The notes under the pieces: model-generated | Told to the model about the DNA's origin: nothing | What the model saw: only the letters and a program-made list of their open reading frames with translations | Databases searched by the model: none | In this document: in pieces, positions 45,188 to 55,162 of the stretch | Layout of the letters: the number at the start of each line of letters is the position of its first letter | Numbering within the stretch: the first letter of the stretch is position 1 | Origin: Morella rubra | Lineage: Eukaryota; Streptophyta; Magnoliopsida; Fagales; Myricaceae | NCBI GenBank assembly: GCA_003952965.2 | Contig: CM025851.1 | Location: 28,236,936-28,300,935, forward strand | DNA: 64,000 nucleotides | Direction of reading: 5' to 3' | Program-made: the position numbers and the translations under genes

Positions 45188-47989
45188 ATGGTAAGCTCAG
45201 CTTAGCCTAATTAGAGCATTAGATCATGTCCAACCTTCATTTGGTCTCAAACCCACCAGATTCTCCCTCTTTAAAAGCTCTCTCATGAATGATGCACGCA
45301 TATAATTTGAGTATATTTTCCATTTTCTTCTTTTCAACTTTGAGACGTCATAAATGCTACACATTTCTAATTTGCATGCTTTCTTCTTGAATATATTTCA
45401 GCAGCGCATCTGCGGACATGTCAAAACCAAGTCTGGGAAGGAAACAACGCTAGGCGGAAATCGAGCTGTGCTTTTTGTATACGGTAAGAGTAACATTAAT
45501 ATCCGCATGGTTCTTTTCTTTTTGTAAGTCTGGATTATTTTGGTTGTTCGTTGGCCCTTTTAACATTGAATTCATGCAGCTACCGAGGGACTCGAGAACA
45601 TGGCGTTCCTCGCCAATGCCGTGAGCCTTGTAACCTACTTTTACGGCTACATGAACTTCAGCTTATCAAAATCAGCCACCACGCTCACAAACTTTATGGG
45701 GACGGCATTTTTACTAGCACTCGTTGGCGGATTCATATGTGATACCTATTTGTCAAGGTTTAAGACTTGTGTCTTGTTTGCATTCTTCGAATTGGTGGTA
45801 CGTACGTTTATCTTCCATTAATCTTGCCTTCTTTACACCTGCATTAACTTCCTAAGACGTCTGATCACAGCCTCTAATTAGCGCCTAAACGGGACTTAAG
45901 CAAAGCAAATCTCTTTATATAATTTGTCCCTACAGCGTAGCGAAAGACATAATATGGAGATACGTCATAAACTAGGACAAATGGACACAACAGCAGACAA
46001 AAAAATAACAAGTTGTTATTTTCTTCAGTATGTACATAACATAATGATGGAGATTAATATATTATCTAGATCAACGTTGTCTTTAATATTATGAAAAAAA
46101 AAATTTAGAAATGATTTCCCTACTGTCTAAAAAGAACAAAATCTGTAAAGTCAGTCAGATCCTCAACTTTTTATTATATATATATATATTAAGGTATCTA
46201 TTTTTATATAGAATCAAAATACCAATCAAAGCTTAATAATTGAAGTAATTAATAACAGAAGTAAATAAATCCCACCAAACGCCCAAATTTAATTTGTCCG
46301 AGGGAAAATGAGCTGATAACTGTCTCAAGGCAAAGTCCATTGGGGTTCGACTTAAGTGGCTCACCGTTCATGCATATGCAGGGATACGCACTCTTAACAG
46401 TACAAGCACATTTTCATCAACTAAGACCCATTCCCTGTGGTGCATTAACCGACAAAAGCAAATGCGATGCCGCAGACAGTAGCCAAGTCGCAATCCTATT
46501 CATTGGCCTTTACATGGTTGCACTTGGAACCGGCGGAGTTAAGGCGGCTTTACCAGCCTTGGGAGCTGACCAATTCGACGATAAGGACCCTAAGGAGGCA
46601 GCTCTACTGTCGAGCTTCTTTAACTGGCTCTTGTTCAGTCTCACCATTGGGTCTATTGTTGGCGTGACTGTTGTGGTATGGATAGCCTCCAACCGGGGCT
46701 GGGACTGGGGCTTTGGAATTTGCGTTGTAGCGCTCTTGTTTGCTTTGGTGTCCGTGTGCATGGGCAAGTCATTGTATCTGAATAATGTGCCCATGGGAAG
46801 CCCGCTCGTCCGAATTCTGCAGGTAACTATTGTACGTACGTGTTGATATATGGAGAAAATCTCTTATGGAGTTTACTCCGTATTTGTTCTAATTAATTTC
46901 AGGTATTTGTGGCTGCCATCCGAAACCGAAAACTTCCACTTCCCGAAACTACGGATGAACTATTGGAGATTCACGACAAAGAAATAGGAATGCCCGATGA
47001 AATTCTGGAGAGAACAGAACAATTTGGGTATGTTGTTGTTAGAATTATGATCTCATTGATGAAGGTTACCTTACTGTATTTTTTACAAATAACAAACAAA
47101 GAAACGCACTACTACATCTCGCAGATTTTTGGACCGGGCAGCAATCATTAGGAGGAACGACGATGCCTCAACAGGAACCGAGCAAGCTGGGCCGAGCTGG
47201 AGTCTCTGCACAGTGACGCAAGTTGAAGAAACCAAAATTCTAATTCGCATGCTACCGATTATACTTGGCACTGTATTCATGAACACATGTTTAGCACAAC
47301 TTCAAACATTCTCAATCCAACAAAGCACAACCATGAATCCCTATATTATGAGCTTTAAAGTGCCTGGCCCCTCAATCCCTGTCATCCCTCTACTGTTCAT
47401 GTTCATTCTTATCCCGATTTACGACCGGCTTTTCGTTCCATTAGCTAGGAAATTCACAGGAATACCCACTGGAATCCGTCACCTCCAGCGAATTGGAATC
47501 GGGCTGGTGCTCTCAGCTGTTTCCATGGCAGTTGCTGGAGTCGTGGAGACCCGCCGCAAGTCTGTGGCTGTCGAACATAACATGGTTGATAGTGTTGAGC
47601 CTTTGCCAATGAGCGTGTTTTGGTTGGGATTCCAATATGCTATATTTGGAGCGGCTGACATGTTTACCCTAATTGGGATGATGGAGTTTTTCTACGCAGA
47701 GAGTTCAGCTGGAATGAAGTCACTCAGCACAGCTATTTCATGGTGTTCAGTTGCATTCGGGTACTTCACGAGCACTGTGGTGGTAGAAGTGGTAAACAAG
47801 GTCAGTGGCGGGTGGCTGGCCAGCAACAATCTCAACAGAGATAAGCTGAACTACTTTTATTGGTTGCTGTCGGTGTTAAGCGTCGTGAACTTTGGAGTTT
47901 ACTTGGTGTGTGCATCTTGGTACAAATATAAAAAGGTGGAAATAAAGCAAGACGGTGCTCAGGGAAACGTTGAAATGGCGAGAGCTTAG
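45188..47989 (+). CDS. NRT1/PTR family (NPF) transporter, intact, 577 aa, six exons
   Basis: Exons 45188-45190, 45402-45483, 45580-45797, 46382-46822, 46903-47027 and 47125-47989. All introns are GT-AG, phases agree, and the reading frame is open to TAG. The predicted protein is a 12-TM major-facilitator carrier. It has GGNRAVLFVYATEGLENMAF in TM1, where the usual proton-coupling ExxE[R/K] reads EGLEN; DTYLSRFKT in loop 2-3; LGTGGVKAALPALGADQFDD; FNWLLFSLTIGS in TM5; NTCLAQLQTFSIQQ in TM7; and VPGPSIPVIPLLFMF. The second half has KSVAVEHNMVDSVEPLPMSV and FFYAESSAGMKSLSTAISW. The sequence looks closest to the NPF4 group (members move nitrate or abscisic acid/gibberellin), from memory only; the substrate is not predictable. 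The exon-1 call (ATG alone) is supported by an identical arrangement in the tandem copy. Promoter TATA at 45067. Confidence 0.92.
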
Positions 47990-48558
47990 GGCTTTCAAGT
48001 TCTTAATTTCCCTTAAAAAGTTATTTCAGAATGCTGTATTGATCTCCTCAGCGAAAAATTATGGACTACCGATATTCATGATGAATCAGTCATGAAATCC
48101 TGCCAATAGTGGAATCCTCCCCTTAATTTGCTTCTTGATATATATATATATATTACATGCTTGTGTATATATGTACGTACTTATATGTATCTAATTCTGT
48201 ATTTAGGTTTGAAACCAACACCCACGAAAAGAAAATTGTAGATGACAGCAAACTGGGCCTTCCCAATTAACTACCCATGGTGCCAGTCCACTCAACCCAT
48301 GGGCGACCCACCATCTTGGATCTCCACAAAACATCAGAATATTATGTTCAATTACAAGTCCAAATCAAGCCATGCCATGAACCGCTTGGATAGAGTCAAA
48401 TGCACAAGAAGATTACTTTTCTTATTTTTCTTTGAAAAAGTTTTTCACTTCTGTACAAGAACAATTAAGAGTGCGCTTTCTACATGTATCTGATACAATT
48501 TCGGGTCAAAGAAAGCGAAAAAACGACATAAACCAAAATACTATACAACAATTTCATC
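47990..48558. other. Intergenic DNA between the NPF gene and a convergent gene
   Basis: 3' flank of the NPF gene and of the minus-strand gene; (AT)n at 48136-48152. No further gene. Confidence 0.6.
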
Positions 48559-51373
48559 TTACCACTTCACATCCAGTGTTAGGGCCTCGGAAGGGACAAG
48601 GACAGATCTTAACTTTGTAAAAGATACATTTGCCATTAAATTACTCCATGAAACTGAATCTACACCAATGAAAGGATTTACCTTCTTAACCAAAAGGGGA
48701 ATCAGCCTCTCGGCTTCAACTCTTGCCATTACCTCAAACCATACCCTTTCAACATTTGGCCTTGTTCTCCACTCTGCCAACTTCCCATGGAGTGCGTCAT
48801 TGCTTCTGATATCTCTTTCCAGCTCTAGCTGGAAACGAATAATAACAGATGCTTTAATCTTGGTTTTGAGGAAGCCCGAATGACTTTGATGGATTTTGTC
48901 ACCAAGAAAACTCCTCAAAACTCTTTCCAACATGGCAATTCTCGAAGTCAAGGAATCAATGGGGCAAGCACGTTCCTTGTAGACATGACTGTCATAACAC
49001 TTCTCTGAAAGCAACTCAATTGTGTCCTTAGAAATGAATTTGGTTTTAATATGGGCATCGGTATTTCGAGTCCTGTATGCAACTAATGATGCAGCTCCTA
49101 AAACTTGTATTGGAAGAAATGGGATGCACATAGAATGCCAAAAGGACCACAAATCACTTTTCAGCTTGATGTTCACAACACTTCTATTCATCGACAAACC
49201 AAGACCAGATGAGTGAAACAGAGACACTTCTTGAGCTCTTCTCACTTCCACTGTGATGCCCTCACTAACAAGAATTCGATTCAAACGGTTATGCGAAACA
49301 TTCATCTGGAGATAGAGGTCAAAATGTCCATACTGTTAGTAGTAGGACAAAAGAATTACTCTCATATGCACCCAAGTAATCATAACCATTGATAAATCTA
49401 TCCGTCAAAAATGAGAAACAATTAGTGGACGCATCAATAATTTGAAGGTCAATCCATTAACACAACTGGACACTATCAAACAAATCCAGTCAGCAAAACA
49501 TACAAGAAGTCTGATGCTAGGAAATCCATCGTTTGCTGAGGTTATCAGTTTTAGCATAAGACCACCAAAGGTGACTTCAAATGGCCTCTACAAGATGCTT
49601 TCTGGAATTCATAGCCCTGCTTTTCCTTTTCTTTAAGAACATTGATTCAAGAAGATGTCTCCAGAAGTCTTTTACGAGAAATCAGAAGAGGAAGAGAAAT
49701 GCGCTGGCGACGAAAGAAATCTTTCTAACTACCCATCCCTCAACCAACAACAAAGTAGTGGCCGCGTTTCTTTCCATCATCAAAATTTATTGCTTCATTA
49801 AGTGTATTGGCCATTGACAAAGAAACAACATCGGAAATCAGAACCCAAATCCATGGTGTCCCTGAAGACCTAACTCAGATTCTTTTGATTCATTAGAAGA
49901 AGAAATCCGAAAACTTGTATCACTTGTTTAAGATATCCAATAATTGAAACCTCAAGCATTTATAAGCCTTTTAGTTCCCTAACAAAATACTAAACAGATA
50001 TGTATCGGATACTTGTCTGACAGATGTCAGAGAGAGAGATATGATTGGAAGTTATCCCTGAATTCACATACAATACAAAGAAGCAGACACTTGGATACAC
50101 AGCTAACAGCCCATGATGGATTGACTGGAAAAACAAGATGCAATTTGAAAGCAAAAGGAGGATTCATGTAAGGAACTCAAAGTCCTCCCTTTTCTAAGAC
50201 CATCGATAAATAAGCTCTTAAAAGCAAATCTTCATCAAAATCTTATCTGAAGGAGCCGCATAACAGCTAGTGCTTAAAGGTTTATGAGGCACGTCCCTAT
50301 TTCTTCTTGAACTGATAAACTTCAAGGGCTTACTGAGCCATAGCTGCATTTCTAACAGTTTTCCCCCAATAAGTCCTGGCTAAACAATATACTTATCCCT
50401 CTAAAATACAATCTACATAAAAGCAGTTTTGCTAAATGGAAATTTTGGCCACAAGTCCCAGTGGCAGGATAAATGACGGATTTACCAACAGGGGATTACC
50501 AGATAGAGCTGCTTCACACAGTCTATTGCCGATCAAAGAATTTAAATCTATGTTACAACTAGTTGCATATATAACATCAAAAAAAAATTAATTGCACACC
50601 GGTGGCATATTCCATGGAAACAACAATCATAGGCAATGATTATAACTTATCTATGTAAAACTACACCAGTGATGCATGCACAAACCACATCTAAACAACA
50701 AAAATTTGATCGTAATTAACATTATTTCAGATTTGGCCCCTTACCAATAAGACCTAAATATCAGTTATAATGACTATTACGCTCAAGAACAACATGCATT
50801 TTATCACATCACAATCGAAGCTAAAATAGAAAGCCTACCGGCAAAAAGAGCGAAAGCTCGTCACCACCGCCGACCCGTAACTCAAACGGACCCTCCACTC
50901 TGAACATGTCAAGTACAGCCATGGAAGCAACCTCACTCACCAAAGACCCAAAATCGCTTTTTTCGTTCCGGAACTTCTTCCAGGAATCCACTTCTTCGGA
51001 GGATTTGATAAGGAATTGAGTCCTACCGAACCCAACCCGAAACTCGAACCTATGAACACTCCCAAAACGGACCTTCCTCAGATCCAATTTGGAAACTCTA
51101 ATGTCGTTCAACTCCCACCTCTGCCTCGCCGATATTTCCTTCAAAACATCCTAAATTGGACAAATAGAGATCAACTCGGAAGCATATTAAGTGTTTAAAG
51201 ACATAACGTAGAATTAGATCCACTAAGGGGCGTACCTGTAAGTGGTAGCTCGAGTTCGCGGCGTTTAAGGAAGGAGAAAAAGCTGGAACTAACGCTGAGG
51301 TTTGAACGTACACGAAGAGGAAGAGGAAGAGGAGGAGAAGGGACACGGGGACAGGACCTCGACTGGTCGTCAT
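48559..51373 (-). CDS. Conserved plant membrane protein of unknown function, 398 aa, three exons
   Basis: Minus strand exons 51373-51236, 51150-50839, 49305-48559 with GT-AG introns of 85 and 1533 bp; frames join cleanly. I chose ATG 51373 because the more upstream open codons start with TTG. The protein starts MTTSRGPVPV followed by a hydrophobic segment (about residues 9-28, signal anchor or signal peptide). A mixed-charge region follows (EISARQRWELNDIRVSKLDL). Exon 3 begins MNVSHNRLNRILVSEGITVE and contains a second TM (about 208-228, SFWHSMCIPFLPIQVLGAAS). It continues with a long basic helical C-terminus (IAMLERVLRSFLGDKI, LELERDIRSNDALHGKLAEW). I do not recognise a named family and assign no function. 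The 5' half and promoter are duplicated downstream. Confidence 0.8.
49306..50838 (-). other. Intron 2 of the membrane-protein gene (1.5 kb)
   Basis: Bounded by GT (50838) and AG (49306) on the minus strand, with coding sequence continuous in phase across it. I see no nested gene. The tandem duplication breakpoint (50679) falls within it. Confidence 0.7.
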
Positions 51374-52490
51374 ATGCTGCTTAGTCAATTGACCGACTCT
51401 AGTTGGTTCCTTCCGACTCCGTTAGCGTTCGCCTTAGTCGCCGTCGTCGTAGGAGTACGGATTAGGCCATTAAAGGCAGCTATTCGACTCAGATCGAGAT
51501 CTTGAGTTGGTCAAATGACGATAATACCCATGAAAAAAAGATACGATCTGTATGGCCGTGACGTAGGTGGTTAAAGTTCCAACGGATGGCCTGGATGCGC
51601 AGGTGGACGTGTGGTCCAACTTGTTAAACGAGGTATGTTTATAAGTGGGAAATATAATTTGATTAGGTTTCTTCCGGTGGAGTTAGGAGTAATGGACGAT
51701 TGAGGATAATAATACTTTTCTTAGTTTTTGGGTTGAAGTACATACATACAATTAGGATAATCACAATTTGCACACTATAATACAAATAAGTAGGTTGGAA
51801 TTGGATTAGCTGGAGCCAAAACCTAAAACCTAGACTTACAGTACCGATCTTAGATTTATTAACTCATTAAGTAAGTTCTAATTAAAAGAGCCTATGAATT
51901 TCTCTTTGTCACCAAAAAAACAAAAAAAACGTACAAGCGAAATTGAACACTTTTACCCATAATAATAATGCTTTCTTTCCTGCTGGGGACGGTAATGCCC
52001 TAGATTCTAGTTATTGAACCGACCTATGCCTCACATGAGGAGAAAGATTTTCACCCTTTTCTACGAGCATAAAAGGTAAAACCACAGTATAAAGTAAACG
52101 GCATGGGGTAATTACGTGAGAGTTGAAGCAAGAAAAGATATGAGACCGACTAACGTTTTCCTGTATCCTTTTATGGATAAGACCAAACAGCAATACCTAG
52201 GCCTACTCCAGCCAAAGTATAAGGCAGATTACTGCAGCAGAAGTAGATACAACACGAAAGAGAAACTGTTTCCTTGACAGACTGCAACAGCAATCAGTTG
52301 TAATGGTCTGCTGTCATGTGCAGTTGCCAAAAGATGCATCAAAACAACAGTAGACATTGATTACAAACTTGAATGAAAAAACAACTCAACTGATCGACCC
52401 CCAGCATACACATAAACTGCGAGACCTGAGAGCCACCCACTTGCCAGTAAGATTTTTAACATCAAATGGTTAGGCTGGTCGACCAGAGAT
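51374..52490. other. Promoter-side intergenic DNA of the membrane-protein gene
   Basis: Upstream region of the minus-strand gene, mostly AT-rich. No gene recognised. Duplicated at 53478-54583 with an almost identical 3' part. Confidence 0.55.
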
Positions 52491-52493
52491 TTG

Positions 52494-52718
52494 TCACTGC
52501 ATGGGTATAGTCACGGCCTCATGGGGTTCCAGCATCACGGTAGAGTAAGTGCCTGCCTTCATCGCTTCACGACTCATCATAAGGGGAACTTTAACCATAA
52601 CTCCCGAATCTTGAAATGCAGTTCGAGATTCGGGAGTTTCTCGAACTGCATTCAGGTCCATAGCAGCAGCAGACTTCCAGATAGACCATATCACCCCACG
52701 GATGTTTGAACCCTCCAA
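52494..52718 (-). other. Unrecognised minus-strand reading frame, 74 codons (copy 1)
   Basis: A frame with non-random composition (GVIWSIWKSAAAMDLNAV, KAGTYSTVMLEPHEAVTIPM) that could be the last exon of a gene, but no upstream exon with matching splice sites was found. It includes the nested inverted repeat at 52600-52652, which by itself may explain part of the frame. Identical in copy 2 (54587-54811). Function unknown. Confidence 0.25.
52600..52652. repeat. Two interlocked perfect inverted repeats (copy 1)
   Basis: ACTCCCGAAT (52600-52609) pairs with ATTCGGGAGT (52628-52637). AATGCAGTTCGAGA (52615-52628) pairs with TCTCGAACTGCATT (52639-52652). The arms interlock, so only one hairpin can form at a time. 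Present unchanged in copy 2 at 54693-54745. Confidence 0.8.
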
Positions 52719-53043
52719 AGCCTCAACCCATCAGCTAGTAAAAGTGCATTTCAACAATATAAAATATAGGAATGAGATGAAGGAAAACCAGATATGTTTT
52801 CTCCTTTCCTTTCTTCCGACTCTTTTCTTACATAGGTTTAAACATGTTACCGCTAAAGAATATATCACTGGCCACAGTTGGGCCACAAACCACATCTAAA
52901 CAACAAAAATTTGATCGTAATTAACATTATTTCAGATTTGGCCCCTTACCAATAAGACCTAAATATCAGTTATAATGACTATTACGCTCAAGAACAACAT
53001 GCATTTTATCACATCACAATCGAAGCTAAAATAGAAAGCCTAC

Positions 53044-53477
53044 CGGCAAAAAGAGCGAAAGCTCGTCACCACCGCCGACCCGTAACTCAAACGGACCCTC
53101 CACTCTGAACATGTCAAGTACAGCCATGGAAGCAACCTCACTGACCCAAAATCGCTTTTTTCAACTTCTTCCAGGAATCCACTTCTTCGGAGGATTTGAT
53201 AAGGAATTGAGTCCTACCGAACCCAACCCGAAACTCGAACCTATGAACACTCCCAAAACGCCTTCCTCAGATCCAATTTGAGCGTTCAACTCCCACCTCT
53301 GCCTCGCCGATATTTCCTTCAAAACATCCTAAGGACAAATAGAGATCAACTCGGAAGCATATTAAGTGTTTAAAGACATAACGTAGAATTAGATCACTAA
53401 GGCTACAAGTGACTCGATTCGCGGCGTTTAATGGAACTAACGCTGAGGTTTGAACGTACACGTCGACTGGTCGTCAT
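53044..53477 (-). pseudogene. Duplicated exons 2 and 1 of the membrane-protein gene, with microdeletions
   Basis: Exon 2 copy at about 53328-53044 (donor and acceptor kept) and exon 1 copy at about 53477-53400. Losses of 2, 3, 7 and more bases break the frame in exon 2, and the leucine-rich hydrophobic segment of exon 1 is deleted (the GAAGAGGAAGAGG stretch is missing). There is no third exon downstream in this orientation except the original gene. Not functional. Confidence 0.8.
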
Positions 53478-54692
53478 ATGCTGCTTAGTCAATTGACCGA
53501 CTCTAGTTGGTTCCTTCCGACTCCGTTAGCGTTCGCCTTATCGCCGTCGTCGTAGGAGTACGGATTAGATTAAAGGCAGCTATTCGACTCAGATCGAGAT
53601 CTTGAGTTGGTCAAATGACGATAATACCCATGAAAAAAAGATACGATCTGTATGGCCGTGACGTAGGTGGTTAAAGTTCCAACGGATGGCCTGGATGCGC
53701 AGGTGGACGTAACTTGTTAAACGAGGTATGTTTATAAGTGGGAAATATAATTTGATTAGGTTTCTTCCGGTGGAGTTAGGAGTAATGGACGATTGAGGAT
53801 AATAATACTTTTCTTAGTTTTTGGGTTGAAGTACATACATACAATTAGGATAATCACAATTTGCACACTATAATACAAATAAGTAGGTTGGAATTGGATT
53901 AGCTGGAGCCAAAACCTAAAACCTAGACTTACAGTACCGATCTTAGATTTATTAACTCATTAAGTAAGTTCTAATTAAAAGAGCCTATGAATTTCTCTTT
54001 GTCACCAAAAAAACAAAAAAAACGTACAAGCGAAATTGAACACTTTTACCCATAATAATAATGCTTTCTTTCCTGCTGGGGACGGTAATGCCCTAGATTC
54101 TAGTTATTGAACCGACCTATGCCTCACATGAGGAGAAAGATTTTCACCCTTTTCTACGAGCATAAAAGGTAAAACCACAGTATAAAGTAAACGGCATGGG
54201 GTAATTACGTGAGAGTTGAAGCAAGAAAAGATATGAGACCGACTAACGTTTTCCTGTATCCTTTTATGGATAAGACCAAACAGCAATACCTAGGCCTACT
54301 CCAGCCAAAGTATAAGGCAGATTACTGCAGCAGAAGTAGATACAACACGAAAGAGAAACTGTTTCCTTGACAGACTGCAACAGCAATCAGTTGTAATGGT
54401 CTGCTGTCATGTGCAGTTGCCAAAAGATGCATCAAAACAACAGTAGACATTGATTACAAACTTGAATGAAAAAACAACTCAACTGATCGACCCCCAGCAT
54501 ACACATAAACTGCGAGACCTGAGAGCCACCCACTTGCCAGTAAGATTTTTAACATCAAATGGTTAGGCTGGTCGACCAGAGATTTGTCACTGCATGGGTA
54601 TAGTCACGGCCTCATGGGGTTCCAGCATCACGGTAGAGTAAGTGCCTGCCTTCATCGCTTCACGACTCATCATAAGGGGAACTTTAACCATA

Positions 54693-54745
54693 ACTCCCGA
54701 ATCTTGAAATGCAGTTCGAGATTCGGGAGTTTCTCGAACTGCATT
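54693..54745. repeat. Two interlocked perfect inverted repeats (copy 2)
   Basis: Same sequence and arrangement as 52600-52652. Confidence 0.8.
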
Positions 54746-55162
54746 CAGGTCCATAGCAGCAGCAGACTTCCAGATAGACCATATCACCCCACGGATGTTT
54801 GAACCCTCCAAAGCCTCAACCCATCAGCTAGTAAAAGTGCATTTCAACAATATAAAATATAGGAATGAGATGAAGGAAAACCAGATATGTTTTCTCCTTT
54901 CCTTTCTTCCGACTCTTTTCTTACATAGGTTTAAACATGTTACCGCTAAAGAATATATCACTGGCCACAGTTGGGCCACCAAAACAGACAGTGATGGCGA
55001 AGATCACCATCAAGAATAAATCCAAGACAACCAGGCACATGGTTGGGGTTGAAAATTCACAACCGCTCGAGTATCAGCCTAAAGAGCGGCAAATCAAGTT
55101 CAGTAATCAGCATCTAGAAACATGTCATCAAAAGTCCTCCCTCCGCAAGAGAGGGATGTGCG

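Larger units (their letters stand above)
50679..52883. repeat. 2.2-kb tandem duplication, copy 1
   Basis: Starts CACAAACCACATC inside intron 2 of the membrane-protein gene and contains its exons 2 and 1 and the promoter region. It continues through non-coding DNA and ends in GGCCAC. Repeated head-to-tail as 52884-54979. Confidence 0.95.
52884..54979. repeat. 2.1-kb tandem duplication, copy 2
   Basis: Repeats copy 1. From 52884 to about 53130 and from about 53710 to 54979 it is essentially identical. The middle (53135-53710), which corresponds to exons 2 and 1 and the proximal promoter, lacks about 109 bp as many separate 1-30-bp deletions. The junction has GGCCAC microhomology. Confidence 0.95.

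Noticed and set aside
46510-46794. Minus-strand frame of 94 codons
   Set aside because: Antisense shadow of exon 4 of the NPF gene.
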